Below are positions 1-15,638 of a stretch of DNA of 64,000 nucleotides, piece by piece; position 1 is the stretch's first letter; the number at the start of each line of letters is the position of its first letter. The notes beneath the pieces were generated by a model. It worked only from the letters and a program-made list of their open reading frames with translations. It was not told the DNA's origin and did no database searches. The position numbers and the translations under genes are program-made. Source of the stretch: CATOSD01 sp965226695 (GTDB taxonomy: Bacteria > Chloroflexota > Dehalococcoidia > Lucifugimonadales > CATOSD01); NCBI GenBank assembly GCA_965226695.1, contig OZ245405.1, positions 3,162,001-3,226,000 of the forward strand. The letters run 5' to 3'.

Positions 1-712
1 CGCTGTCGCCGCTTGCGCGCCGCACCGCGCCGCTCGCACGCGCGAGCCGAGGGTTCGACGCCCGGGGCGCAGCGACGCCGTCCGGGAGCAGGCCGATGTC
101 TTCGGGGCGGCGTCGAAGTATCAGCAGCAGTGGCAGGGTGAACAGCAGCGCGAACACGCCGAGGGCGCGATACCCGACACGCCAGGAGTAGCCCGCCCTG
201 GCCATGACGGCGAAGAACTGGATGTTGCCGGCGCCCGCGACGGGGCGAGCCATGCTGATGAGGCCGATCGCGAAGTTTCGCTGCCGCTGGAAGAAGTTGA
301 CGGCGAGCGTCCGCGGGACCACCGATATGAGGATGGTGTTGCCCAGGCCGCGCGCAATGATGTACCCGATGGAAAACTGAACCACACCGCCGGCGCCCGC
401 TGCCGCGAACAGGCACACGCCGGTGAGGAGCGACGCGGCCGACATCATCCAGCGAGAGCCGTAGCGGTCGGCGAGACTGCCGATGAACGGCGATATGCCG
501 CCGCCTATCCAGGTGCCGGCGGTCACTGCGTAGGCGACGGTGCTGCGGTCCCAGCCCATGTCCTCGAATATGAGGTCCTGTATGCCGCCGAGCACCACCT
601 GTGCGACCCCCGTGGCCCCAATGGTGGCAAAGGAGGCGGCGCCCAGCACCAGCCAACCGTAGTAGAAGGGCGTGCGGAGCCGCCAGTTGTAGAGCTTGAG
701 TATAAGGGGCAT
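1..712 (-). CDS. MFS transporter, N-terminal part (cut by window edge)
   Basis: An open frame runs from an ATG at 712 leftward off the window, about 237 codons with no stop. The protein starts MPLILKLYNW and has FYYGWLV followed by hydrophobic segments. An MFS loop signature (GSLADRYGSRWMM) lies between helices 2 and 3, and RRRPEDIGLLPDG follows helix 6, as in the central loop of oxalate/formate or monocarboxylate-type permeases. GGAGG lies just upstream of the ATG. It resembles the permeases at 24059 and 52928. The substrate cannot be told. It is transcribed divergently from the DUF2339 gene. Confidence 0.85.
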   Translation of the reverse strand, partial: MPLILKLYNWRLRTPFYYGWLVLGAASFATIGATGVAQVVLGGIQDLIFEDMGWDRSTVAYAVTAGTWIGGGISPFIGSLADRYGSRWMMSAASLLTGVCLFAAAGAGGVVQFSIGYIIARGLGNTILISVVPRTLAVNFFQRQRNFAIGLISMARPVAGAGNIQFFAVMARAGYSWRVGYRALGVFALLFTLPLLLILRRRPEDIGLLPDGVAAPRASNPRLARASGAVRRASGDS

Positions 713-1023
713 GGGCCTCCGGGCAGTCGGCGGCCAGCTAAGCGCTGGCGGCGCAGGGTCGCCGGCCCGCGGCCCCCACCGGGACGGGGAGCGCCCGGGC
801 GCAATCAATAGCCGGGGCCGGACCGTGCACACGATGATAACACTTTCGGCGTCCGCTGGGGGCATCCGTGCATCGCTCCCGACGTGGGCACTGACCCCCC
901 CGTCGGGTCTGCAACCCGCCGCTGCCGCCAAAGCCCAGGCCTTTCTCGCATTCGGGGCCGGAATGGCATGGGGTGGCGCGTCGTGTTATCGTGACGCTAC
1001 TGCTGCCTTGTGGAGGTGTGTGA
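713..1023. other. Divergent intergenic region
   Basis: 311 bases separate the divergent MFS and DUF2339 genes, so both promoters should lie here, but I see no strong -35/-10 pair. Two similar sites, cacgatgataacac (830-843) and gtgttatcgtg (984-994), are near inverted copies of each other apart from a 3-nt insertion. They could be operator half-sites; this is speculative. GGAGGTG at about 1012 is the ribosome site of the next gene. Confidence 0.4.
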
Positions 1024-3288
1024 GTGCGCTGCGCCGTGTGCGACGGAGAGAACGCCGACGATAACAGGTTTTGCATTCTCTGCGGATCGCCACTGGCGGC
1101 TGAGCAGCCCGAAGCCGACGCCGAGCCGGAGGACGCGGTCGAGGAGCTTCGGGCGGACGTGTGCAGGCTGAGTGCCGAGGTGGCGCAACTGCGCCGGGCT
1201 ATGGCGGCGCACGGGCTGACGGCGCGCTCCAGGCCGACACAGGCCGACGCCCCACGGACCGCTCCGGTGCGCCCGCCGGACCCTGTGCCAAGGTCGGCGC
1301 CGCTGCGAGGTGTTGCTAATTTCATCGATTGGGAGCTTGTCCTGGGTGGCAACTGGCTCGCCCGGGTTGGCGCCCTGGCGCTGATCGTCGGTACGGCCTT
1401 CTTTCTGAAGCTGGCCTTCGACAACGATTGGATTGGAGAGACTGAGCGGGTCCTGCTTGGAGTCGTGGGCGGCCTGGCACTGGTTGGCGCTGGGGAGTAC
1501 TGGCGCCAACGGTATGCCATCTACTCGCAGGCGCTCGCGGGCGGCGGGATCGCCATTCTCTACGTGTCGGTGTTCGCGGCCTACTCCTTCTACGACCTTA
1601 TCGCCACCTATCCCGCCATTGGAGTGCTTGCGCTCATCAGCGTTGGCGCCGCCGCGCTCGCGCTGCGCCACGAATCGACTTCGCTCGCCATTCTTGGCAT
1701 CGCGGGAGCGTTTCTCGCTCCGTTCGTCATTGGGGCGTTCGATGAGGCGTCCGCTCAGGGCGCAGGCCCCGGCTACGACATCGTTGTCTACGTGCTACTG
1801 GTCGACGTGCTCGTGCTCGCGCTGTCGACGTTCCGCAACTGGCGCTGGTTCACGTTGCTCGCGCTTGTCGCGTCGCTCGCTTCGGTCGCCGCCTGGCTCG
1901 ATTACTCTGGGCCTGACGTCGATCCGATCGTGTCCCAAGCTTTTCTCACCGGCGTCTTCCTGATCTTCGTGGCCGCGACAACCCTGTACCACGTCATCTG
2001 GCGCAGGGTGCCCCAGGCCTTCGATCACTCGCTAATGGTGCTCAACGCCGGAGCCTACCTGGCGCTGACCTACGCCACGCTGTCGGACGACTTTCGGGCC
2101 TGGATGGGATTGTTCGCGCTGGGGCTATCGCTCTTCTACGTACTGCTGGGCGCGGTCGCGCTGCGTCAGGGCCGAGAACAGAACTACCTTGCGCTGATGG
2201 CGCTGGGCATCGCAGCGGTGATGCTCGCGGTCGCCGCTCCCGTACAGCTCGGCGGCCCCTGGTTCGGCGCCGCGTGGGCGGTCCAGGGCGTACTGCTGAT
2301 ATGGCTGTCGTTCAGGCTGGGCCGCGTCCGCACGCGGCTGTCAGGATACCTGGCGCTTGCGCTGGGCGCTGGCTGGCTGCTGTTCGTGGGAACGCCGATG
2401 GCGATTACGGAGTACCTTACGCCCTTCGCGAACACCTACGCGCCGTCGTTTGCCATGGCTACCGCGGCGCTCTACGCCGCCGCCCTGGTGCTGCGGCGAA
2501 ACGGCGGAGCACTGCACTACAGGGAGGAGGCGGCGTCCGGGGTGATGATAATCGGCGGCAACGTGATGCTGGCGGCGTTGTTCGCGACGCAGCTTGGCAG
2601 CACGTGGCTGCCGATCGCATGGAGCGTCCAGGCGCTGGCCATGCTCTGGCTGTGGCGAGCGTGGGGTCTGTGGGAGATGCGGTGGTCCGGCTGCGCGCTG
2701 CTCGCGGTGGTGGCGGTGCGTCTGGTGGCAGGGGAAACCGCCATCGATACGGACGAGTTCAGGGCGTTTCTCAACGGGCGTATGCTGGCGTTTGCCTGCG
2801 GCATCGCCGCGCTCTATGCTGCGGCTGTGATACTGCGCGGACGCATGGACGATGCCTCAGAGCGCGAGCACGTCTTTGTGGTTCCCTCTGTGCTGGCCGT
2901 CGCGAGCTTTCTCACCTTGTGGATACTGGGCGCCGAGGCGTTCGCGTTGGTGGACAGCGGCATAATCGAGGTGTCCGGCGACGCGGAGTTCCACGCGAAG
3001 AGCCTGGCGCTGAGCCTGGTGCTGGCGGTGTACGCAAGCGCGGCGCTCGCCGTAGGCGTGCTGCGGCGGGTGCGAAGCGTGCGGATAGCGGGTCTCGCGC
3101 TGCTGGCGGTGCCGGTGGTCAAGCTGTTCCTGGTCGACTCGTTCGCGCTGGAGCAGGGCTACCGCGTGGCGGCGTTCATGTGCCTGGGCGCGCTGCTGCT
3201 GGCGGGCGGGTTCCTGTACCAACGCTACCAGGAGGCGATACGGGAGTTCCTATTCGAGCAGCGAGGAGAGGGGGAAGCCACTGTCTAG
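1024..3288 (+). CDS. Zinc-ribbon DUF2339 multi-pass membrane protein
   Basis: 754 residues from a GTG start preceded by GGAGGTG. The N-terminus is a zinc ribbon with Cys3, Cys6, Cys17 and Cys20. A short charged coiled-coil stretch (about 35-65) and a Pro-rich linker follow. The remainder is some 20 or more hydrophobic segments typical of DUF2339, including NWLARVGALALIVG and the conserved ALAGGGIAILY stretch. The family is a large integral membrane protein of unknown function. The gene stands alone between a divergent MFS gene and a convergent cupin gene. Confidence 0.88.
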   Translation: MRCAVCDGENADDNRFCILCGSPLAAEQPEADAEPEDAVEELRADVCRLSAEVAQLRRAMAAHGLTARSRPTQADAPRTAPVRPPDPVPRSAPLRGVANFIDWELVLGGNWLARVGALALIVGTAFFLKLAFDNDWIGETERVLLGVVGGLALVGAGEYWRQRYAIYSQALAGGGIAILYVSVFAAYSFYDLIATYPAIGVLALISVGAAALALRHESTSLAILGIAGAFLAPFVIGAFDEASAQGAGPGYDIVVYVLLVDVLVLALSTFRNWRWFTLLALVASLASVAAWLDYSGPDVDPIVSQAFLTGVFLIFVAATTLYHVIWRRVPQAFDHSLMVLNAGAYLALTYATLSDDFRAWMGLFALGLSLFYVLLGAVALRQGREQNYLALMALGIAAVMLAVAAPVQLGGPWFGAAWAVQGVLLIWLSFRLGRVRTRLSGYLALALGAGWLLFVGTPMAITEYLTPFANTYAPSFAMATAALYAAALVLRRNGGALHYREEAASGVMIIGGNVMLAALFATQLGSTWLPIAWSVQALAMLWLWRAWGLWEMRWSGCALLAVVAVRLVAGETAIDTDEFRAFLNGRMLAFACGIAALYAAAVILRGRMDDASEREHVFVVPSVLAVASFLTLWILGAEAFALVDSGIIEVSGDAEFHAKSLALSLVLAVYASAALAVGVLRRVRSVRIAGLALLAVPVVKLFLVDSFALEQGYRVAAFMCLGALLLAGGFLYQRYQEAIREFLFEQRGEGEATV

Positions 3289-3322
3289 CGGACACGCCCG
3301 CCGGTGGGCTGCTGAGGTTTCA

Positions 3323-3337
3323 CCCTCACGCTGAGGG
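3323..3337. repeat. Intergenic palindrome, REP-like
   Basis: CCCTCA-CGC-TGAGGG lies within caccctcacgctgagggaga, in the gap between the convergent DUF2339 and cupin genes. Similar ccct/aggg palindromes are found at 5354-5376 and 18689-18711, so this may be a dispersed element that also serves as a terminator. Confidence 0.45.
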
Positions 3338-3383
3338 AGAGGGGACTTCGGATGCGCCCCGAACTCGCGGCGGGCCGCCTGGG

Positions 3384-3758
3384 CTAGGGCGCGGGCGGAC
3401 TCCAGGGGCTGTTTTCGGCGGGGACTCGGAACGGCGGAGCCGTGGGTGAGACGAATACCAGCGGCTCGTCGCCGATGTTGCGTATGGAGTGGGATGCTCC
3501 AGGCGGCACATACACCAGCGTGCCGGGGCCTACCTCTTCGGTCTCATCTCCGACGTTCATGGCGCCCACGCCCTGGATGATCACGTAGACCTGTTCGCTG
3601 TCGGCATGGGCGTGCGTCGCCTGCTGGCTGCCCGGGCCGCCCTCGACCCACGTCACGAGCAGGTTCTGCGCTCCGAACTGCCCGGGGGCCAGCAGCAGAT
3701 GCGATACCTGCCCGCCGCGGTGGTTCCGGGGGCTGTCGGCAAGCTTCTGGATGTGCAT
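3384..3758 (-). CDS. Small cupin-domain protein
   Basis: 124 residues forming a single cupin beta-barrel. Motif 1 includes THAHADSEQVYVIIQG, with the two metal-ligand histidines and a downstream glutamate. Motif 2 is PGTLVYVPPGASHSI, with the third histidine. The short length suggests a stand-alone metal-binding cupin. No neighbour indicates a substrate, and such proteins range from sensors to isomerases. The C-terminus is Pro-rich and probably disordered. Confidence 0.85.
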   Translation of the reverse strand: MHIQKLADSPRNHRGGQVSHLLLAPGQFGAQNLLVTWVEGGPGSQQATHAHADSEQVYVIIQGVGAMNVGDETEEVGPGTLVYVPPGASHSIRNIGDEPLVFVSPTAPPFRVPAENSPWSPPAP

Positions 3759-3848
3759 CGGTGCAGTACCTCATGAGCAGTGGGTTCCCCCACTCGCAGA
3801 CGTGACCAACCGTTCGCGGGTGCGGGAATGGGTGGGATGATGGGAGAG

Positions 3849-3926
3849 TGGCGACCCCGACCGGATTCGAACCGGCGATCTCTGCCTTGACAGGGCAGTA
3901 TGTTAAAACCACTACACCACGGGGCC
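3849..3926 (-). tRNA. tRNA-Asp (GTC)
   Basis: The reverse complement folds as a cloverleaf. The acceptor stem is GGCCCCG/CGGGGTC with one G-U pair. The anticodon stem-loop is CTGCC-CTGTCAA-GGCAG, giving anticodon GTC. The T loop is GGTTCGAATCC. The 3' CCA is encoded (tgg at 3849-3851). Confidence 0.95.
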
Positions 3927-4025
3927 ACACACGTGAGGTGGACTGCACCGCCCACCTCACTTGATTTTACAGCCTGGAGGGGCAGAGGGTCAACGGCTAA
4001 ACCGCGCGCCGACCCTCTTGTTCCG

Positions 4026-4271
4026 CTAGGCTATGCCGGCGGCTTGCAGCGCCTCGTCCAGCTTGGCCGGGCTGTAGCCCACCACCTTGTTGTCGCCTAT
4101 CACGGTTATAGGCGTAGTGCGGTAGCCCATGCTTATCATGTTCTTAAGCGCATTGCGGTCTGTGGAGACGTTGAAGTCGTCGAACTCTACGCCCTTGCGT
4201 GAAAGATACACTTTCACCATGTGGCAGGGGCCTCAACCGGTCGAGCTGTAGACCTGTACGATGTTTTCCAT
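4026..4271 (-). CDS. Glutaredoxin-like selenoprotein with UGPC active site (UGA at 4235-4233)
   Basis: An ATG at 4271 follows a GGAG ribosome site and reads MENIVQVYSSTG, then UGA, then GPCHMVKVYLSRKG to a TAG at 4026, 81 residues in all. Without recoding only the part after the first active-site residue is open. The fold is that of small YruB/NrdH-type glutaredoxins: a beta strand (IVQVYS), a CxxC motif at the start of helix 1, cis-Pro TTPITVIGD, then a GYSPAKLDEAL helix. UGA occupies exactly the first Cys of CGPC, giving Sec13-Gly-Pro-Cys16. A perfect 7-bp hairpin begins 15 nt after the UGA. The gene is 16 nt downstream of the FTR-like gene, which itself has two UGAs. A sequencing error (TGC to TGA) is the main alternative, but three such coincidences in one operon are unlikely. 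Family assignment is firm; selenocysteine insertion is inferred. Confidence 0.85.
4199..4217 (-). promoter_or_regulatory. SECIS-like hairpin after the glutaredoxin UGA
   Basis: On the minus strand GTGAAAG-TGTAT-CTTTCAC forms a perfect 7-bp stem. The 5-nt loop has G as its second base and begins 22 nt after the UGA at 4235-4233. An outer helix (CCCCTGC against GCAAGGG, one mismatch) can extend it. Bacterial SECIS elements are hairpins inside the reading frame with the loop roughly 16-37 nt past the UGA and a G near the loop start, so this fits. SelB binding is not shown. Confidence 0.75.
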
Positions 4272-4287
4272 TTGAAACACTCCTTCG

Positions 4288-4734
4288 CTATTCCTGGTCG
4301 CCTTGCGCGCCGTCGCGCCGGCGCTGGTTGAACTCGCGCTTGCCGCCGGTGTCGCCGAATAGCTCCTCACCGACAGGCACTGCTTCATCAACCGTTTGCA
4401 CAACGTCCTCGCCCTGTTCGTACTTGCGAAGAAACTCTTCGCTCACGAAGAACATTCAAATGCAGAAGCCGTCGCGCTCGATGTCCTCGTGGTGACGTTC
4501 GCAGGGGCAGATCTTCTTACGATCCTCGACGGGATCGCCGCTCAGCGGCATTCAAGGGCAGTATCGATAACCGTACTGGCGCTCGTTCTCGGCCAGTCCT
4601 TCCTGGACTACGGTTACGACTTCGCCCTCGGGAAAGAACTCGTACGGCCCGCGCTCGACGTACCTTTCCGAGAACTTGACGGCGCGCTGCATCGCCTCCT
4701 CTTGGGTTAGCTCGCGTCGCTTTCGTGGCGGCAT
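4288..4734 (-). CDS. Ferredoxin:thioredoxin reductase catalytic chain homologue with two in-frame UGA (Sec) codons
   Basis: An ATG at 4734 follows AGGAGG with 7-nt spacing. Reading through UGA at 4554-4552 and 4458-4456 gives 148 residues to a TAG at 4288. FTR beta signatures appear in order: KFSERYVERG, VVTVVQEGLAENE, then Cys59-Pro-Sec61, Cys76-Pro-Cys78 and Cys91-Ile-Sec93. In the plant and cyanobacterial enzyme the motifs are CPC, CPC and CHC. The first Cys of motif 1, both of motif 2 and the first of motif 3 bind the [4Fe-4S] cluster; the last Cys of motifs 1 and 3 form the redox disulfide. Here all cluster ligands are Cys and both redox residues are UGA. The enzyme would take electrons from ferredoxin and reduce a partner, plausibly the seleno-glutaredoxin 16 nt downstream. 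No FTR variable chain is present. The tail after residue 100 is acidic and longer than in cyanobacteria. Homology is clear; selenocysteine is inferred. Confidence 0.87.
4426..4442 (-). promoter_or_regulatory. SECIS-like hairpin after FTR UGA 2
   Basis: GCGAAGA-GTT-TCTTCGC is a perfect 7-bp stem with loop GUU, beginning with G. The loop starts 20 nt after the UGA at 4458-4456. A competing stem closer to the UGA (TCTTCG-TGAG-CGAAGA) shares bases with it. Confidence 0.72.
4520..4537 (-). promoter_or_regulatory. SECIS-like hairpin after FTR UGA 1
   Basis: CGATCC-CGTCGA-GGATCG is a perfect 6-bp stem, extendable by one G-U pair. The 6-nt loop has G as its second base. The loop starts 20 nt after the UGA at 4554-4552, the same spacing as for the second FTR UGA. 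Confidence 0.72.
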
Positions 4735-4755
4735 TGCAAACCTCCTGTGGCCAGG

Positions 4756-5055
4756 CTAGCGGGGGCCGCCTGCGGCCGGGCCGAGCCTCATCCTGGCATG
4801 TACTTCACAGTTCATATTGTAGAACGACCGGGCCTGAGCTTCAAGCCTACCTACTAGCGATGGAAGCGCGCGTTCCACGTCCGCGAGCGTTTTTTCCTCC
4901 GATACTTCTACGCTGAGCAGCGCGACTGTCTTGCATTCGCACCTGGCGGAGAAGAAGACTTTGTGGAATCCCCTGTTGGCCGACAGGTCCATCTTGAACC
5001 CGCGCAGCGAGGACAGTCCCAGGTCGGGGGAGACGGCGTCGAGCACGAGGCGCAT
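4756..5055 (-). CDS. Unknown 99-residue protein, first gene of the FTR/glutaredoxin operon
   Basis: I do not recognise this protein. It is predicted to be soluble, with a CxC pair (Cys39 and Cys41 in SARCECKTV), a further Cys near residue 83 (NMNCEVH), and an alternating strand-helix pattern including the helix EKTLADVERALPSLVGRLEAQ. Its stop is 21 nt before the FTR-like start, so the three genes are probably cotranscribed, which hints at a redox or assembly role. The frame stays open upstream of the ATG at 5055, so a longer N-terminus from a rare start is possible. Confidence 0.65.
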   Translation of the reverse strand: MRLVLDAVSPDLGLSSLRGFKMDLSANRGFHKVFFSARCECKTVALLSVEVSEEKTLADVERALPSLVGRLEAQARSFYNMNCEVHARMRLGPAAGGPR

Positions 5056-5163
5056 CAGCGCATCTTCGCGGATCGGCTCCGCGTCTGGGGACTGCTCGGG
5101 GGTCGAGCCGCTGGCGCTGTCGATTGGCGTCCTCGCTGTGGGCCGGGTGAGACGGTGTGTGGG

Positions 5164-5240
5164 TGGTGGGCGGTATAAGATTTGAACTTATGACCTCTGC
5201 GATGTCAACGCAGCGCTCTAGGCCGCTGAGCTAACCGCCC
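5164..5240 (-). tRNA. tRNA-Val (GAC)
   Basis: The reverse complement gives acceptor GGGCGGT/ACCGCCC, D arm TTAGCTCAGC, anticodon stem-loop CTGCG-TTGACAT-CGCAG (anticodon GAC), T loop GTTCAAATC and an encoded CCA. It lies 108 bp upstream of the operon at 4026-5055 on the same strand, so it may share its promoter. Confidence 0.95.
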
Positions 5241-5353
5241 GGTACGAATAAAGTTTAGCAACGGCGCGCCGACAGGTCAACCGGCTCGGACGCGCGGGGC
5301 GGATAGCCTGGATTCCACCCCCATCCCCGTATCGAGTACGGGGCAGGCTCTAA

Positions 5354-5376
5354 CCTTCCCCCTTGACGGGGGAAGG
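5354..5376 (-). terminator. Hairpin downstream of rpoC
   Basis: CCTTCCCCC-TTGAC-GGGGGAAGG is a 9-bp GC-rich stem 22 nt past the rpoC stop. There is no long U tract, so it may be a weak or factor-assisted terminator. It resembles the intergenic palindromes at 3323 and 18689. Confidence 0.5.
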
Positions 5377-5397
5377 GACTTGCCGAACGGTTCGGCC

Positions 5398-9603
<4,206 letters not shown>

Positions 9604-9634
9604 TTAGCACTCTCCTATGGAGGTTCCCAGAGAA

Positions 9635-9659
9635 GCCCTTCCGCGGGTAGCGGAAGGGC
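9635..9659 (-). promoter_or_regulatory. Hairpin in the rpoB-rpoC intercistronic gap
   Basis: GCCCTTCCGC and GCGGAAGGGC form a perfect 10-bp stem around a 5-nt loop, between the rpoB stop and the rpoC ribosome site. It could be a partial terminator or an RNA-processing site that sets the beta to beta' ratio. No U run follows, so full termination is unlikely. Confidence 0.55.
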
Positions 9660-9671
9660 ACCGTGGATGGG

Positions 9672-13799
<4,128 letters not shown>

Positions 13800-14008
13800 C
13801 CGCAATCACACTCCTCAATTGCTTAGGCTAAGGGTGATATATCCGAAACAGGCCTAGTGGCCGTGCAAGTGAATAGAAGGGTTGTAGAGGCGCGCCTCGT
13901 GGCGCGTATGGAGAAAGGCGTGACTGATCCACCGGGGCAAACCGGCGAGAGTCGAACGGAAGGCCGCTGATGCGGCAAAGCGGTTGGGGATCATAAATGG
14001 CTGACTGC

Positions 14009-14037
14009 AAGTTAGCAGACGGCGGCCGGGCTGTCAA
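14009..14037 (-). promoter_or_regulatory. Predicted rpoBC promoter
   Basis: On the minus strand TTGACA (14037-14032), a 17-nt spacer, then TAACTT (14014-14009) preceded by TGC. It points towards rpoB with a leader of roughly 200 nt. Confidence 0.6.
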
Positions 14038-14118
14038 GCAAAACCGCGGGCGTGTCCTCTCAACTCAACGCGGGCGCGCCAGCACGTCCGAGTCTGGGCG
14101 GCCGCCACCCAACCCCTC

Positions 14119-14148
14119 TTGACAGGCGGCGCTCATCCGTTCTATTAT
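14119..14148 (+). promoter_or_regulatory. Predicted promoter for the terminase gene
   Basis: A consensus TTGACA (14119-14124), 18-nt spacer and TATTAT (14143-14148). The first ATG of the downstream frame (14147) lies inside the -10 box, so translation must start later. Confidence 0.65.
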
Positions 14149-14257
14149 GCGCAGCCAGGGGACGGACCCGGCGACGGGTGCGTCCCCGCCGCGTTTTGGC
14201 CTCCCCTTGCCTCGAGTAGCCTTACCCAGCCACCACAGGAGCACTCCCATCATATCT

Positions 14258-15565
14258 TTGCGAAATACGGATCAGCCAGCGGCGAAGCCGCCCTCCGGGG
14301 GCGGCGAAGCCGCGTACCAGGACCTCGCCGACGACCCCGTCGAGTTCGTGCGCCAGGTGTTGTGCGAATCGCCCTACCAAAAGCAGGAGCAGATGCTGCG
14401 CGCCCTCGCCGGCTCGCGCCGCGTGTCCGTCGTAGGCTGCAATGCCTCTGGCAAGGACTGGACCGCCGCGCGCTGCGTCTTGTGGTGGATGCACTCCCGC
14501 GAGCCGGCCAAGGCCATCGTCACCGGCCCTACGACTCGGCAGGTGGACGACATCGTGTGGAACGAGATGCGTTTCGCCCACGGCAGGGCGGCGGACAGGC
14601 TGGGTGGGAAGATGTTTCGCTCGTCGCGCTACGAGGTGGACGGCCAGAGCTTCGCGCTCGGCTTCGCGTCCAACTCGCCCTTCAACCTGCAGGGTTTCCA
14701 CTCCCCTAACCTGCTTGTCGTTATCACCGAGGCTCACGCCGTGCGCGCCCCGGACGTGAACGCGCTGCGCCGGCTGAACCCCAGTCGGCTGCTCATGACC
14801 GGCAACCCTTTCGTGATGTCCGGCCCGTTCTACGACTCCCACCACGCGCACAAGCACCTGTACGCGACCGTGCAGATAAGCGCGTTCGACACGCCCAACC
14901 TCGCCGAGGGGGTGCGTCCCGTCGAGGGCCTGGTGACTGCCGAGGACATAGAAGACCGCAAGGCCGAGTGGGGAGAGGACGACCCCCTGTACGTCGGCGG
15001 CGTTCTGGGCCGCTTCCCCGACAACCTCTCCGATTACGTGGTGCCCCTGTGGGCCGCGAGGGCCGCCGGCAAGCGCAACACCCAGACGGAGGGTCCGCTG
15101 GTGATCGCCTGCGACGTCGCGCGCTACGGCAACGACCACACCGTGGTTATGAGGCGACAGGGCCAGCGCGCGAGAATCGTCTACCGCAAGAAGGGCAACG
15201 ACACCATGACGACCGCGAACCTGCTCAAGGACTACTGCGACGAGCACGGCGTCGAAACCCTGGTGGTGGACGAGACGGGACTGGGCGCGGGCGTGGTAGA
15301 CAGACTGCGCGAGATCGGCCTCGGCAGCACGCGCCTCGTCAGGTTCATCGGCGCCTCGAAAGCACGCAAGAAGACGCGGTTCGCTAACCGGATCGCAGAG
15401 GTGTGGTGGATGATGCGCGAGTGCTACCTGGCGGAGACGCTGGACACGGACGACGACCAGGCGCTGATAGAACAGGTGTCGAGCCGCAAGTGGGACGAGG
15501 ACGAGGCGGACGCGCTGGCGATGACGTTCGCGGCCGAGCGCGACGGCGTGCGGCTGTTTACGTAG
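14258..15565 (+). CDS. Phage terminase large subunit
   Basis: This is the DNA-packaging motor of tailed phages. The ATPase has a Walker A variant VVGCNASGKD and a Walker B LLVVITEAH. The C-terminal RNase-H-like nuclease has ACDVARYGNDHT and VVDETGLGAG with the expected aspartates. The frame is open from 14147, but the promoter -10 overlaps that ATG; I use the TTG at 14258, which has AGGAG 16 nt upstream. The true start is uncertain. Only a portal gene follows; there is no small terminase, capsid or tail gene, so this is an isolated remnant or a domesticated pair. Both frames are intact. Confidence 0.88.
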   Translation: MRNTDQPAAKPPSGGGEAAYQDLADDPVEFVRQVLCESPYQKQEQMLRALAGSRRVSVVGCNASGKDWTAARCVLWWMHSREPAKAIVTGPTTRQVDDIVWNEMRFAHGRAADRLGGKMFRSSRYEVDGQSFALGFASNSPFNLQGFHSPNLLVVITEAHAVRAPDVNALRRLNPSRLLMTGNPFVMSGPFYDSHHAHKHLYATVQISAFDTPNLAEGVRPVEGLVTAEDIEDRKAEWGEDDPLYVGGVLGRFPDNLSDYVVPLWAARAAGKRNTQTEGPLVIACDVARYGNDHTVVMRRQGQRARIVYRKKGNDTMTTANLLKDYCDEHGVETLVVDETGLGAGVVDRLREIGLGSTRLVRFIGASKARKKTRFANRIAEVWWMMRECYLAETLDTDDDQALIEQVSSRKWDEDEADALAMTFAAERDGVRLFT

Positions 15566-15638
15566 GCGGCGCGCGAGCAACGGAAGGGTCGCGAGAAGCG
15601 TCCTCCCTTCAGATCAGAGCAAACCAGGAGGTGTAACG

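Larger units (their letters stand above)
13800..14257. other. Divergent promoter region between rpoB and the terminase gene
   Basis: This gap holds two good sigma70-type promoters facing apart, listed separately, and a leader of about 200 nt upstream of rpoB. I see no ribosomal protein gene and no clear riboswitch in the leader. Confidence 0.6.

Noticed and set aside
4233..4554. UGA reassigned as a sense codon genome-wide
   Set aside because: Many intact genes in the window end at UGA (prfA, hisS, lpdA, thyX, portal, AAA ATPase), so UGA is a stop elsewhere.
4552..4734. Reading the 60-residue ORF as a complete small protein ending in YRYCP
   Set aside because: The next residues in the same frame, beyond the TGA, continue the FTR family motif without a gap, and no gene-like start or ribosome site fits the rest.
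13800..14010. Riboswitch or ribosomal-protein autoregulatory leader upstream of rpoB
   Set aside because: I could not find a conserved fold, and the L10/L12 genes that would regulate it are not here.
14222..15580. 452-residue minus-strand ORF across the terminase gene
   Set aside because: Antisense shadow; the plus frame has clear terminase motifs.
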